Source: Amycolatopsis xylanica
GTDB taxonomy: Bacteria > Actinomycetota > Actinomycetes > Mycobacteriales > Pseudonocardiaceae
Direction: 5' to 3'
Length of the DNA: 64,000 bases
Assembly: GCF_900107045.1 (NCBI RefSeq)
Contig: NZ_FNON01000007.1
Coordinates: 434,001 to 498,000, forward strand
Shown: piece after piece, positions 1 to 7,962 of the stretch
Layout of the letters: each line of letters starts with the position of its first letter
How positions within the stretch are numbered: position 1 is the stretch's first letter
Translations under genes and position numbers: made by a program
Notes under the pieces: generated by a model
What the model was told of the DNA's origin: nothing
Database searches by the model: none
The model's input: the letters and a program-made list of their open reading frames with translations, nothing else

Positions 1-279
1 CTCGACGAGAACTCGCACCGCTATTTTGTGACGATGCACAGGGCCGCGCAGAGCACCGGCCCCCACCGCCAGAAGCGGTTCAAGGGGTGGCACCGCCGCC
101 GCCTGATCGAAGCGGACCTCGGCGCGCTGCTGAGCGGTTCGCACACCGGGCGGCAACGCCTGGACGACGTCGTGCTGGTCGAACTGCTCAGCACGAACCT
201 GCCAGACGCCCACCTCACCGCCAGACTGCACCGCGCCGCGCTCGACCGCGGGCTCGGGATGCGGGTTTCCGGATCATGA
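1..279 (+). CDS. C-terminal part of an unknown protein, cut by the window edge
   Basis: An open frame runs from the first base to a TGA at 277-279 and gives about 92 residues rich in Arg, Leu and Ala. No family motif is visible. The frame has no convincing internal start with a ribosome binding site, so the gene most likely begins before the window. It lies 17 bp upstream of the next gene and could be cotranscribed with it. Confidence 0.45.
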   Translation, partial: LDENSHRYFVTMHRAAQSTGPHRQKRFKGWHRRRLIEADLGALLSGSHTGRQRLDDVVLVELLSTNLPDAHLTARLHRAALDRGLGMRVSGS

Positions 280-296
280 ACCACAGGGAGAAGACC

Positions 297-869
297 ATGT
301 CTGTTTGCCAAACCCCCGGCTGCGAATCCAACGGCGACGCCGAGACGCCCCGCGAGGCGCTGCCCGGCCTGCAGATCTGCCTGGTCTGCCGCGACCGGCT
401 CGAAAACGACTTGCTCGGATTGCCGAAACTGTACGACGACTGCGTCGACGTGCTCACTTTCGACCGCACGGTGAAGAAATCCGGCGAGGTGCGCACCGAA
501 ATGGTTGAGACGCTTTCTTCGTGGGCGAAGATGATCGTCGAAGAACGCGGTGTCCGCAGCCCGAACCTGAGCGGTATCTGGCAGCTCAGCACTTTCCTGC
601 TCATTCATTTCGACTGGCTCGTCCGGCACCCGGCGGCCGCGGAATTCGCGGGCCAGGTGGCCGGCCTTTCGCGGGCGGCGCACGCGGTCGTGCACCCCGA
701 CCCGGCGGGCCCCTCCGCCGGTCAGGACGAGGCGGAAATGCCCGCGCCGGAGGATGTTCCGAGACAGCACCGCCCGCACGTCGTCCGTCCTGACCAGTGG
801 ATGCTGCTGAACCGGAAGATCCAGCGCGCCAAGCGCGTCACCTGGCGAACACCGGGACGGGCAGCATGA
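297..869 (+). CDS. small Cys-rich (zinc-ribbon-like) hypothetical protein
   Basis: This is a 190-residue protein. ATG 297 was chosen because a GGGAG ribosome binding site lies just upstream at 286-290. The N-terminus has paired cysteines (C4, C9, then a CLVC motif near residue 30), which suggests a zinc-binding ribbon. The middle is helical and the Pro-rich tail looks disordered. I do not recognise the family. Such proteins are common beside actinomycete regulatory and biosynthetic genes, but no function can be read from the sequence. Confidence 0.65.
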   Translation: MSVCQTPGCESNGDAETPREALPGLQICLVCRDRLENDLLGLPKLYDDCVDVLTFDRTVKKSGEVRTEMVETLSSWAKMIVEERGVRSPNLSGIWQLSTFLLIHFDWLVRHPAAAEFAGQVAGLSRAAHAVVHPDPAGPSAGQDEAEMPAPEDVPRQHRPHVVRPDQWMLLNRKIQRAKRVTWRTPGRAA

Positions 870-950
870 AACCAGTGACCAGACAGCTCGAGTAAACACC
901 GGCCGATCCGCCTTCCGCGCGGCGCCGACGGATCTTTCTTCGCATTTCCC

Positions 951-985
951 GAAAAAGGCATGAGGGCTACCCTCATGCCTTTTTC
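951..985. terminator. bidirectional rho-independent terminator
   Basis: A perfect 16-bp inverted repeat (951-966 and 970-985) has a 3-nt loop. Its outer ends are A5 and T5, so it can work on either strand. It separates the Cys-rich gene at 297 from the unit starting at 1131. Confidence 0.85.
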
Positions 986-1027
986 GCATGCCCGAAACAA
1001 TCTTGACCGAAAACTTGAAAGAGGTTG

Positions 1028-1057
1028 TTGACACCGGCTCCGGCGAAGTGTCATGCT
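1028..1057 (+). promoter_or_regulatory. possible sigma70-type promoter
   Basis: A perfect TTGACA occurs at 1028-1033. About 18 bp later comes CATGCT (1052-1057), a weak -10. The site lies 73 bp before the start at 1131 and directly follows the terminator, so it is the best candidate for the start of the biosynthetic transcript. The weak -10 limits confidence. Confidence 0.35.
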
Positions 1058-1130
1058 TTCCCCACGGCACAATCATGCCCACTCACTCCCCTCACCCGAG
1101 AGGTTCCCCTATATACATCAGGAGACCATC

Positions 1131-1583
1131 ATGACCGCGACGCCTTCGCTGCGTGAACTGGCCGCAGTCCGTACGCATTACTGGGAACTGCTGGGCTCGC
1201 CGGTCACCATCGAAGTGCGGACGCGACGGCTCCTGATCGCCACGGGTGACGCGCTCGACGCGATCACCATGCCACCGGAGTTCGGCGAGCAGGTGCTCGC
1301 GGGGCTGCGGATCGCGATGCTCGCCGGCCCGGTCATCGCGGGCGACGCGAACTGGACGTTCCTGACCAGGCCGGTGGTCACCCAATCGGTGCCCGCCGAC
1401 CTGGATAGGCTGCGAGTCCACGCGATCCCGCACGGACAACAGCTGGTGCTGCCCGCCAGCGACCACCAGTGGGTGCTCGCGCCATCGCCACGTCAGCAAC
1501 CGACGCTGTGGACGGCCGTCATCGGCACCGCCCGCCGCGCCGCGCACCACCTCGCCGCCGTCGAGCTTTCCCCAGCGGCGTAA
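1131..1583 (+). CDS. hypothetical protein, possibly related to prim-pol N-terminal-like accessory proteins
   Basis: This is a 150-residue protein. ATG 1131 follows a CAGGAGA ribosome binding site at 1119-1125; an upstream in-frame start at 1053 has no such site. The layout (alpha/beta, a Gly-Pro-Val turn near residue 63, a short HGQQLVLP segment near residue 105) recalls the small proteins often annotated as bifunctional DNA primase/polymerase-like in actinomycetes. That similarity is by eye and weak. It stands 27 bp before the nitroreductase-like gene and is probably cotranscribed with it. Confidence 0.55.
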   Translation: MTATPSLRELAAVRTHYWELLGSPVTIEVRTRRLLIATGDALDAITMPPEFGEQVLAGLRIAMLAGPVIAGDANWTFLTRPVVTQSVPADLDRLRVHAIPHGQQLVLPASDHQWVLAPSPRQQPTLWTAVIGTARRAAHHLAAVELSPAA

Positions 1584-1610
1584 CGAAACCGACAAGGAGA
1601 CTACAAAACC

Positions 1611-2210
1611 ATGGTGGCCGTCGACTTCTACTTCGACCCCGCGTGCCCGTTCGCCTGGATCACCTCGCGGTGGATCCTGGAGGTCGAGCAGCAGCGGGAC
1701 ATCGACCTGCGCTTCCGGGTGATGAGCCTGGGCGTGCTCAACGAAGGCCGCGAGCTCGAGCCGTGGTACCGCGAGTTCTGCGACCGCGCCTGGGGACCGG
1801 TGCGCGTCGCGATCGCGGCCGCCCAGCTCAAGGGCGAGCCGGTGCTGCGCGACCTCTACACCGCGCTGGGGACCCGGATCCACAACGGGGGCAACAAGGA
1901 CTTCGACGTGGTGATCAAGGAGGCGCTCGCCGAGGTCGGCCTGCCCGCCGAGCTCGCCGCCGCCGCGAAGAGCACCGAGTACGACGAAGCGCTGCGCAAG
2001 AGCCACCACGAGGGCATGGACCCGGTCGGCGAGGAGGTCGGCACGCCGACCATCCACATCGACGGTGTCGCCTTCTTCGGGCCGGTGCTCAGCAAGATCC
2101 CGCGCGGTGAAGAGGCGGCGAAGCTGTTCGACGCGGCGCGGACCATGTCGGAGTACCCGTACTTCTACGAGCTCAAGCGGACCCGCACCGGGGACCTGAG
2201 CTACGACTAA
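1611..2210 (+). CDS. mycothiol-dependent nitroreductase-like DsbA-family protein (Rv2466c family), active site altered
   Basis: This 199-residue protein matches the Rv2466c family across its length: an N-terminal VDFYFDP strand, the ITSRWILE helix, an RIHN segment, and the C-terminal GTPTIHIDGVAFFGPVLSKIPRG block. Rv2466c uses a CPWC redox centre with mycothiol to reduce nitro compounds. Here the centre reads C-P-F-A, so the first Cys is kept (near residue 12) and the second is Ala. That allows a mixed disulphide with mycothiol but not an internal disulphide. A good AAGGAGA ribosome binding site precedes ATG 1611. In a cluster expected to handle nitro, nitroso or diazo groups it may act in reduction, transfer or self-protection; this is inference. 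Confidence 0.85.
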   Translation: MVAVDFYFDPACPFAWITSRWILEVEQQRDIDLRFRVMSLGVLNEGRELEPWYREFCDRAWGPVRVAIAAAQLKGEPVLRDLYTALGTRIHNGGNKDFDVVIKEALAEVGLPAELAAAAKSTEYDEALRKSHHEGMDPVGEEVGTPTIHIDGVAFFGPVLSKIPRGEEAAKLFDAARTMSEYPYFYELKRTRTGDLSYD

Positions 2211-2225
2211 AAGGCCAGATACACA

Positions 2226-2266
2226 GACGAACGCCCTGTCCGGGACATCCGGGCAGGGCGTTCGTC
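2226..2266. terminator. strong hairpin between nitroreductase-like and ATP-grasp-like genes
   Basis: Perfect 13-bp arms (2226-2238 and 2254-2266) enclose a 15-nt loop that can pair further through CCGG/CCGG. No long U-run follows, but hairpins like this are typical actinomycete terminators. It lies 16 bp after the stop of the nitroreductase-like gene and 20 bp before the next start. Confidence 0.75.
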
Positions 2267-2286
2267 GTTCCAGGAGGAGGATTCCC

Positions 2287-2769
2287 ATGTTCTCAGTGCA
2301 GTCGCTGGTGCGGCACGGAAAAGTGGTCTGGCACGGCGCCACGGAGCACGAGCGTGGCCACATCTCCCCCGCGGAACTGAGCATCGGCGAGGAGAACCTG
2401 CTCTTCGAGGCCAACGTCGACGCCGTGCGCCGCCACGCGGTCACCGACGGCACGGCGCACGCGGAGTTCCAGATGTCCCGCGGGCAGCCGGTGCTGGTCG
2501 CGTTCGCGACCTGGGTGCCCGAGGACATCGCCGCGCTGTGGCACCTCGCGACCGGGGAACGGCTCGGCGAGGTCGAGCACCACCCGGCGCCGCGCCGCCG
2601 CGCGCGGCAGATCTACGTGGACAACGCCGTCAGCAGGCGCGCGGTACGGCTCGAACCCGTGCTGTCCAACGCGCCGGCCGGCATCCGGGCGGAGCTGCCC
2701 GGTTCGATCCTGTTCGACGCGCCGTTCGGCATCACGACGGACTGTTTCGTCGACCGCTTCGCCGCCTGA
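2287..2769 (+). CDS. truncated, probably non-catalytic ATP-grasp C-terminal domain protein
   Basis: The 160 residues align only with the last half of the complete ATP-grasp ligase encoded at 12694-13989. The shared segments are FSV(Q/E)SLV(R/Q)HGK at the start, (T/I)AHAE in the middle, a LATG segment and R(A)RQIY near the end. The N-terminal substrate and ATP-binding lobes are absent. The magnesium-binding E-x-A-A-R segment of the full-length protein is replaced (A-F-A-T-W), so ligase activity is unlikely. GGAGGAGG lies upstream of ATG 2287, so it is expressed as its own protein and not as a frameshift relic. It may be an accessory subunit of one of the two ligases, or a decaying duplicate. 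Confidence 0.75.
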   Translation: MFSVQSLVRHGKVVWHGATEHERGHISPAELSIGEENLLFEANVDAVRRHAVTDGTAHAEFQMSRGQPVLVAFATWVPEDIAALWHLATGERLGEVEHHPAPRRRARQIYVDNAVSRRAVRLEPVLSNAPAGIRAELPGSILFDAPFGITTDCFVDRFAA

Positions 2770-2803
2770 ATCGCCCACGATGACTTCGAAGGGTCTCTTT
2801 GTC

Positions 2804-3094
2804 ATGCCCGAAAACCTGTTGGAAGCACTGCGTTCTCAGCTCGACCGCACCGACGAGCAGCTCCTCGACGTCCTGCGCACCCGGATCGGGATCTGCGTGG
2901 ACATCGCCGAGTACAAGCGCGAGCACGACGTCCCGATGATGCAGCCGCACCGGATCGGCATCGTCCAGCAGCGCGCGGCCCGGTACGGCGAGGCGAACGG
3001 TGTCGACACCGACTTCCTGCGCCGGCTCTACGACCTGATCATCGCCGAAACCTGCCGCGTCGAGGACCTCGTCATCGGCGTCCCGACCTCCTGA
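2804..3094 (+). CDS. papB: chorismate mutase family protein, probable 4-amino-4-deoxychorismate mutase
   Basis: This is a 96-residue AroQ-type all-helical domain. ATG 2804 has a GAAGGG site 10 bp upstream, whereas ATG 2780 has none. Visible features are the LR.QLDRTDEQLLDVLRTRI first helix, an IAEYKRE segment with the active-site Lys region, and the paired Arg/Gln region around residues 55-65. PapB enzymes of the chloramphenicol and pristinamycin pathways rearrange 4-amino-4-deoxychorismate to 4-amino-4-deoxyprephenate. The assignment to the amino substrate rests on the adjacent papA and papC genes; alone, the sequence only shows a chorismate mutase. Confidence 0.88.
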   Translation: MPENLLEALRSQLDRTDEQLLDVLRTRIGICVDIAEYKREHDVPMMQPHRIGIVQQRAARYGEANGVDTDFLRRLYDLIIAETCRVEDLVIGVPTS

Positions 3095-3108
3095 GAGGCC
3101 TGAGAACC

Positions 3109-5190
3109 ATGCGCACACTGCTGATCGACAACTACGACTCCTTCACCTACAACCTGTACCAGCTGCTCGGCGAGGTCAACGGCCAGGCGCCGGACGTCGT
3201 GCGCAACGACGCCGACTTCGCGAGCATCGACTTCAGCGCGTACGACGGCGTGGTCATCTCGCCCGGACCAGGAAGCCCCGACCGTGAACGAGATTTCGGG
3301 GTCAGCGCGCGGACGATCCTCGAAAGCGGGCTGCCGGTACTCGGCGTTTGCCTTGGCCACCAGGGCATCGTGCATCTGTTCGGCGGCACGGTCGACCACG
3401 CGCCGGAGCCGATGCACGGCCGGGTCTGGCCGGTCGTGCACACCGGCGCCGACATCTTCGAGGGCTTGCCGTCGCCGTACAACGTGGTGCGCTATCACTC
3501 GCTCGCGGCCACCAAAGTGCCCGACGAGCTCGAGGAGATCGCCTGGACGCGTGACGGCATCGTCATGGGTGTGCGGCACCGCGAGCTGCCGATCTGGGGC
3601 GTGCAGTTCCACCCCGAGTCGATCAGCAGCGAGTTCGGGAGGGAACTGCTCGCCAACTTTCGCGACCTGGCGCTTTCCGCCAACCCGGCCGTGGCCGCCC
3701 CGGCCGAAACCCGGCCAGACCCCGCCGAGGCCGTCACGGAATCCGCGCCCGCCGCGTATCAGGTGCACGTCCGGAAGCTCGACGTGTTGCCGGACGCGGA
3801 GGCCGTGTACCGGGCGCTGTTCGCGGGCAACGAGCACAGCTTCTGGCTGGACAGCAGCTCGGTCATCGAGGGGCTGTCGCGGTTCTCCTTTATCGGGGAC
3901 GGTTCCGGGCCGCTCGCGGAGTACGTCACGTTCCGCAACAGCGAAGCCTCGGTGACCGTCCGAACCGCCTCCGGCGTCGAGCGCGTCGAGCAGCCGTTCT
4001 TCGAGTACCTCGACGAGCAGCTGCGGAACCGGGTCGTGCCCGTCCCGGAAGGCCTGCCGTTCGAGTTCAACCTGGGCTACGTCGGCTATCTGGGCTACGA
4101 GCTCAAGGTCGAAGCGGGCGCGCGGCACGAGTACAACCCTGACGAGCCCGACGCGGCCGTGTTGTTCGCGGACCGCATGGTGGCGATCGACCACGTCGAG
4201 AAGACGGCCTATCTGCTCGCTCTGTCCAAAGAGGACGATGGCGAGGCCGACGGCTGGCTCGCGGCGACCGGTGACAAGCTGTTCGACCTCACCGAGCCGG
4301 TGGTCGAGCCGGTCGCGAAGCCGAAGCTCGTCGGCATGGCCGACCCGGAGTCGCACCAGATCATCCTGCCGAGGCACGACAAGGACGCGTATCTCAAGCG
4401 CATCAACGAGTGCTTCCAGGAGATCCGCGACGGCGAGTCGTACGAGATCTGCCTGACGAACCACATCGAGCTCGACGCGAAGATCGATCCGCTGACCACG
4501 TACAGCTATCTGCGCCAGATCAGCCCCGTGCCCTATGGCGCGCTGCTGGACTTCCCCGGCGTGGCCGTGCTGAGCGCGTCTCCGGAGCGGTTCGTGTCGA
4601 TCGGCACCGACCGCAGCGTGGAGGCCAAGCCGATCAAGGGCACCCGCCCGCGCGGCGCGACCCCGGCCGAGGACGAGGCGCTCCGCCAGGACCTGCTCAG
4701 CAATGAGAAGGACCAGGCGGAGAACCTGATGATCGTCGACCTGCTGCGCAACGACCTCAACATCGTCTCGGAGATCGGCTCGGTGCACGTGCCGAAGCTG
4801 TTCGACGTCGAGACCTACGCGCCGGTGCACCAGCTGGTGTCGACCATCCGCGGCACCCTGCGCGCCGAGGAGTCGGTGGTCGGCTGTGTCCGCGCCACCT
4901 TCCCGGGCGGGTCCATGACGGGCGCGCCGAAGCTGCGCACGCTGGAGATCATCGACCGGCTGGAGGAAGGCCCGCGTGGCGTCTACTCCGGTGCGATCGG
5001 CTGGTTCTCGCTGGCGGGCGCGGTCGACCTGAACATCGTCATCCGCACGCTGGTGGCGACCGAGAACAAGCTCAGCTTCGGCGTGGGCGGCGCGGTCATC
5101 GCGCTGTCCGACGCGGAGGAGGAGTTCGAGGAGACCTCGGTCAAGTCGCGGGCGATGATCACCGCCGTGCTCGAGACGGCGATCCCATGA
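3109..5190 (+). CDS. papA: fused 4-amino-4-deoxychorismate synthase (PabA-PabB type)
   Basis: This 693-residue protein has an N-terminal class I glutamine amidotransferase domain (residues 1-190; nucleophile C81 in GVCLGHQG, and an FHPES His/Glu pair) fused to a chorismate-binding domain (about 225-693). The chorismate domain carries PIKGT with Lys at residue 510. ADC synthases have that Lys, whereas anthranilate synthases have Ala, so amination at C4 is predicted. The PGGSMTGAPK signature is at residue 599. The enzyme makes 4-amino-4-deoxychorismate from chorismate and glutamine. It starts 14 bp after papB and overlaps papC by ATGA. Fusion in this order matches PapA of antibiotic clusters; a folate PabAB is the alternative, but the pap neighbours argue against it. 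Confidence 0.94.
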   Translation: MRTLLIDNYDSFTYNLYQLLGEVNGQAPDVVRNDADFASIDFSAYDGVVISPGPGSPDRERDFGVSARTILESGLPVLGVCLGHQGIVHLFGGTVDHAPEPMHGRVWPVVHTGADIFEGLPSPYNVVRYHSLAATKVPDELEEIAWTRDGIVMGVRHRELPIWGVQFHPESISSEFGRELLANFRDLALSANPAVAAPAETRPDPAEAVTESAPAAYQVHVRKLDVLPDAEAVYRALFAGNEHSFWLDSSSVIEGLSRFSFIGDGSGPLAEYVTFRNSEASVTVRTASGVERVEQPFFEYLDEQLRNRVVPVPEGLPFEFNLGYVGYLGYELKVEAGARHEYNPDEPDAAVLFADRMVAIDHVEKTAYLLALSKEDDGEADGWLAATGDKLFDLTEPVVEPVAKPKLVGMADPESHQIILPRHDKDAYLKRINECFQEIRDGESYEICLTNHIELDAKIDPLTTYSYLRQISPVPYGALLDFPGVAVLSASPERFVSIGTDRSVEAKPIKGTRPRGATPAEDEALRQDLLSNEKDQAENLMIVDLLRNDLNIVSEIGSVHVPKLFDVETYAPVHQLVSTIRGTLRAEESVVGCVRATFPGGSMTGAPKLRTLEIIDRLEEGPRGVYSGAIGWFSLAGAVDLNIVIRTLVATENKLSFGVGGAVIALSDAEEEFEETSVKSRAMITAVLETAIP

Positions 5191-6035
5191 CCGTCCGATT
5201 AGGACACTGTGTGGTGGTGGGTGGTACGGGGGCGGTCGGCGGCTTGTTCGCCGGCCGCCTCCGGGGTTCCGGGGCCGAGGTGACCATCGTGGACGCTTCG
5301 GCCGGCGGTGACATCACGAAGATCGACGCCGCGCTGGCCGAAGAACTCGGCAAGGCGGACCTCGTGGTGCTGGCCGTCCCGGAACCGGTGGCGCTGAAAG
5401 CGCTCAGCGGCATCTCGCATGCCATGCGGCCGGACGCGCTCCTGGTCGACACGCTCTCGGTCAAGGAACCGTTCGTGACCGCGGCCCGTGAGTACGACGA
5501 CGGCGAGATGCTCAGCGTCAACCCGATGTTCGCGCCCTCACTGGGTTTCGAGGGACGGCCGGTGGCCGCCGTCGTGGTCCGCGAAGGGCCGCGCGGCCGG
5601 GAGCTGGTGCGCCTCATCGAAAGCTGGGGCGCGCGCATCGTGGAGGTCACCGAGCACGAGCACGACCGGCTCGCCGGCGCCAGCCAGGCGCTGACGCACG
5701 CCGCGGTGCTCTCGTTCGGCCTCGCGCTGACCGAGCTCGACGTCGGGATCGAGGAGCTCAGCGCGATCGCGCCGCCGCCGCACAAGACCATGCTCGCCCT
5801 GCTCGCCAGGGTCGCTTCGGGCACCCCAGAGGTCTACTGGGACGTCCAGGCGGGCAATCCGCAGGCCACTCCGGCGCGGAAAGCCTTGGCGGGCAACATC
5901 CACCGTCTCGCCGAGATGGTGGAAACCGGGAACGAGGCCGCCTTCACGACGGTGCTCGACAGCCTGCGTGACTTCCTCGGCACCGACCTGGTCCATTACC
6001 AGGACCTGTGCGCCGAGGCCTTCAAGACCCTCTGA
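5187..6035 (+). CDS. papC: prephenate dehydrogenase family, probable 4-amino-4-deoxyprephenate dehydrogenase
   Basis: The 282-residue protein has an N-terminal Rossmann fold (VVGGTGAVGG near residues 10-19) and a helical C-terminal dimerisation domain with an SQALTHA segment near residue 170. PapC oxidatively decarboxylates 4-amino-4-deoxyprephenate to 4-aminophenylpyruvate. The start overlaps the papA stop (ATGA), so translation is coupled. No aminotransferase gene lies in the cluster, so conversion to 4-aminophenylalanine would need a housekeeping enzyme, or the keto acid may itself be used. Confidence 0.92.
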   Translation: MTVRLGHCVVVGGTGAVGGLFAGRLRGSGAEVTIVDASAGGDITKIDAALAEELGKADLVVLAVPEPVALKALSGISHAMRPDALLVDTLSVKEPFVTAAREYDDGEMLSVNPMFAPSLGFEGRPVAAVVVREGPRGRELVRLIESWGARIVEVTEHEHDRLAGASQALTHAAVLSFGLALTELDVGIEELSAIAPPPHKTMLALLARVASGTPEVYWDVQAGNPQATPARKALAGNIHRLAEMVETGNEAAFTTVLDSLRDFLGTDLVHYQDLCAEAFKTL

Positions 6036-6140
6036 CTTTCCGAACGCACGGAAGGGGGAAGCGACCACGAAACGACTTCCTCAGCACTCAGACATCGCGC
6101 AGTAACGACCCGCATTCTCTTGACCGAAAGGCGTACCCAT

Positions 6141-7799
6141 ATGACTCTGTCGATCGAGACCATCCTGTCGCCGGACCAGCGTGCCAAGCTCAGCGCTGAC
6201 GAGACCGTCGGCGGCGGGAACCTGCTCCCTTCGGCGATCGCGCACAGCCCCGCACCCGACAAGACCTTCCTGCGGACCGAGCGTCCGGTCATCAACACCG
6301 ACGGCGAGCCGCAGCACGAGTTCAGCCTGCTGGAGCTCGACAAGCTCGTGCAGAGCTGGTCGGTCTGGTACCGCGGCAAGGGTGTCGTCCCGCGTGACCG
6401 GGTCGCCGTCTACTTCGAGGACTCGTTCGCGTACTCCGTGCACTTCTACGCACTGGCCCAGATCGGGGCCATCGCGGTGCTCATCAACAGCAACGCGTCC
6501 AAGGAGATCGCCCAGTCGCTGATCAGGCAGACCACCCCGGTCGGCCTGTACGTCGACCAGGCACGGCTCGACAAGATCGGCGCCGGCGAGCTGGACCTCA
6601 AGTGGATCACGACCGTCGAGGAGCAGCCCGCTCCCCCGGCGGCCGTGCTGCCGCCGGAGGGCCGGTTCAAGCACGTCAACGAGGACCCGGTCACCATCCT
6701 GCACTCCTCGGGCACCACGGGCATCCCGAAGCCGACCATCCACACGCACCAGTCCATCGTGGCCGGTCCGAAGTTCCGGCTGGTCGACCACAAGGAGAAC
6801 CCCGGCGCGCTCACGATGACGTCGCTGCCGCAGTCGCACCTCGGCTGTATCGCGTACACCACGTACGCGGTCTTGGCGGGCGCCAACACGATCGCGGCCT
6901 TCGACCGTCCCGGTGACGAGCTCATCGCGGACGTCGCGGAGTACAAGCCCACCGCGGTCATGTCCTTCGCACACGCCTACTCCGAGATCCCGGGCCTGAA
7001 GCTGGAGCCCGGCGTGCTCGACTCGGTGAACGTGTGGGTGTCCATCGGCGACGCCGTGCACGAGGCGCACATCAAGCACATCCTGGGACTGCGGAGCAAG
7101 GACAAGCCGCAGTCGGCGTTCTTCGACCGGCTCGGCACCACCGAGCTCGGCTGGGGCGTGCTGCTCAAGATCCGCAACCTCGACACGGCGCGCAACGACC
7201 GGTGCGCCGGCAAGCCCGTCGGGGTCGCGGAGGTCGTCGTGCTGCGTGCCGACGGCACCATCGCGGGAGACAACGAGATCGGCCTGCTCGGGGCGCGTGG
7301 CCCCGCCATCACCCCCGGGTACTGGGCGAACTCCGACATCACCTACCGCAGCCGCCTGTCGGGCTACTGGCTCACGGGCGACAACGCGTACCGCGACGAG
7401 AACGGCGACCACTTCCTGGTCGACCGCTCGGTCGACGCCATCGAAACCGCGAACGGTGTCGGCTACTCGGTCTTCATGGAGGAGGTCATCCTCGCCGACG
7501 TGCCCGACGTCATCGACGCCGCGGTCGTGGCGGGCAAGCGGGACGGCCAGATCGTCCCGGTCGCGGTCGTCACCACCGGCGACGCGGTCGTCGAAGCCGA
7601 CAAGCTGCTGGCGCTGGCGAACGAGGCACTCGTCGCCGCGGGCCACCTGCCGGTCGGCGTGCTCGAGATCGCGCAGTTCGAGGAGGACCTCCCGGTCGGC
7701 GTGACCGGCAAGGTGCTCAAGCGCGAGCTGCGTGAGAAGTACAGCGCGCTGGAGACCTACACCTCCACCGCAGACCCGCGTTACGTCGCTTCGGCGTAA
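6141..7799 (+). CDS. AMP-forming acyl-CoA synthetase/ligase superfamily enzyme, candidate diazotase or aryl-acid activating enzyme
   Basis: The 552-residue protein has the ANL adenylation fold: a P-loop-like SSGTTGIPKPT near residues 191-201, a GTTE motif, an LTGDN motif, and the C-terminal catalytic Lys at residue 524 in GVTGKVLKRE. ATG 6141 has a GAAAGG site 9 bp upstream; an in-frame TTG at 6120 does not. In the motif where CoA ligases usually read DxIK the Lys is Glu (VDAIE). In cremeomycin-type clusters an ANL homologue (CreM) couples an aryl amine with nitrous acid using ATP. Because this gene shares a cluster with a CreE/CreD-like pair and an aryl-amine pathway, diazotase function is a serious option. 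Ordinary acid activation is the alternative. Confidence 0.85.
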   Translation: MTLSIETILSPDQRAKLSADETVGGGNLLPSAIAHSPAPDKTFLRTERPVINTDGEPQHEFSLLELDKLVQSWSVWYRGKGVVPRDRVAVYFEDSFAYSVHFYALAQIGAIAVLINSNASKEIAQSLIRQTTPVGLYVDQARLDKIGAGELDLKWITTVEEQPAPPAAVLPPEGRFKHVNEDPVTILHSSGTTGIPKPTIHTHQSIVAGPKFRLVDHKENPGALTMTSLPQSHLGCIAYTTYAVLAGANTIAAFDRPGDELIADVAEYKPTAVMSFAHAYSEIPGLKLEPGVLDSVNVWVSIGDAVHEAHIKHILGLRSKDKPQSAFFDRLGTTELGWGVLLKIRNLDTARNDRCAGKPVGVAEVVVLRADGTIAGDNEIGLLGARGPAITPGYWANSDITYRSRLSGYWLTGDNAYRDENGDHFLVDRSVDAIETANGVGYSVFMEEVILADVPDVIDAAVVAGKRDGQIVPVAVVTTGDAVVEADKLLALANEALVAAGHLPVGVLEIAQFEEDLPVGVTGKVLKRELREKYSALETYTSTADPRYVASA

Positions 7800-7806
7800 C
7801 GCCTTC

Positions 7807-7856
7807 ACGCGCAGGCCCCTTTCGCCGACCCCTCTCGGCGGAGGGGGCCTGCGCGT
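7807..7856 (+). terminator. rho-independent-type hairpin after the ligase gene
   Basis: Arms of 13 bp (7807-7819 and 7844-7856) enclose an inner CGCCGA/TCGGCG stem. It starts 7 bp after the ligase stop and should end or attenuate the pap-ligase transcript. Confidence 0.8.
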
Positions 7857-7870
7857 TCCACACCACACCC

Positions 7871-7929
7871 GGGATAAAGCGTGCTTTATATCGGGGAAAA
7901 GCACCCCGATATAAAGCCCGCTTTATCCC
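7871..7929. repeat. near-perfect 26-bp inverted repeat upstream of DAHP synthase
   Basis: Arms 7871-7896 and 7904-7929 are complementary at 25 of 26 positions with a 7-nt loop, giving a very stable hairpin. Each arm also contains the shorter dyad of the ATAAAGC type. The same GGGATAAAGC / GCGGGCTTTAT core occurs in the hairpin at 60462-60500, so it looks like a dispersed intergenic element of this genome. It ends 33 bp before the DAHP synthase start. It may act as a second terminator or as a leader structure for that gene. Confidence 0.8.
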
Positions 7930-7962
7930 ACACCCACCCCACCTGTTCTGAGGAGAAAAGTC

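Larger units (their letters stand above)
870..1130 (+). other. intergenic region with terminator and promoter
   Basis: There is no gene here. It holds the strong hairpin at 951-985 and a possible promoter at 1028-1057 that would start the next transcription unit. Confidence 0.6.

Noticed and set aside
3028..4830. 600-codon open frame on the minus strand
   Set aside because: It lies wholly opposite papA. Its product is Arg/Val/Leu-rich without motifs, as is usual for the antisense of high-GC genes.
3109..5190. papA gene as anthranilate or ADIC synthase
   Set aside because: The PIKGT Lys at residue 510 is the mark of aminodeoxychorismate synthase, and papB and papC adjoin it.
6081..7904. 607-codon minus-strand frame
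   Set aside because: It is antisense to the ANL enzyme gene, which has clear family motifs; the antisense product has none.
7871..7929. riboswitch or T-box before aroF
   Set aside because: The sequence forms one simple hairpin; no aptamer-like junction or antiterminator pairing is visible.
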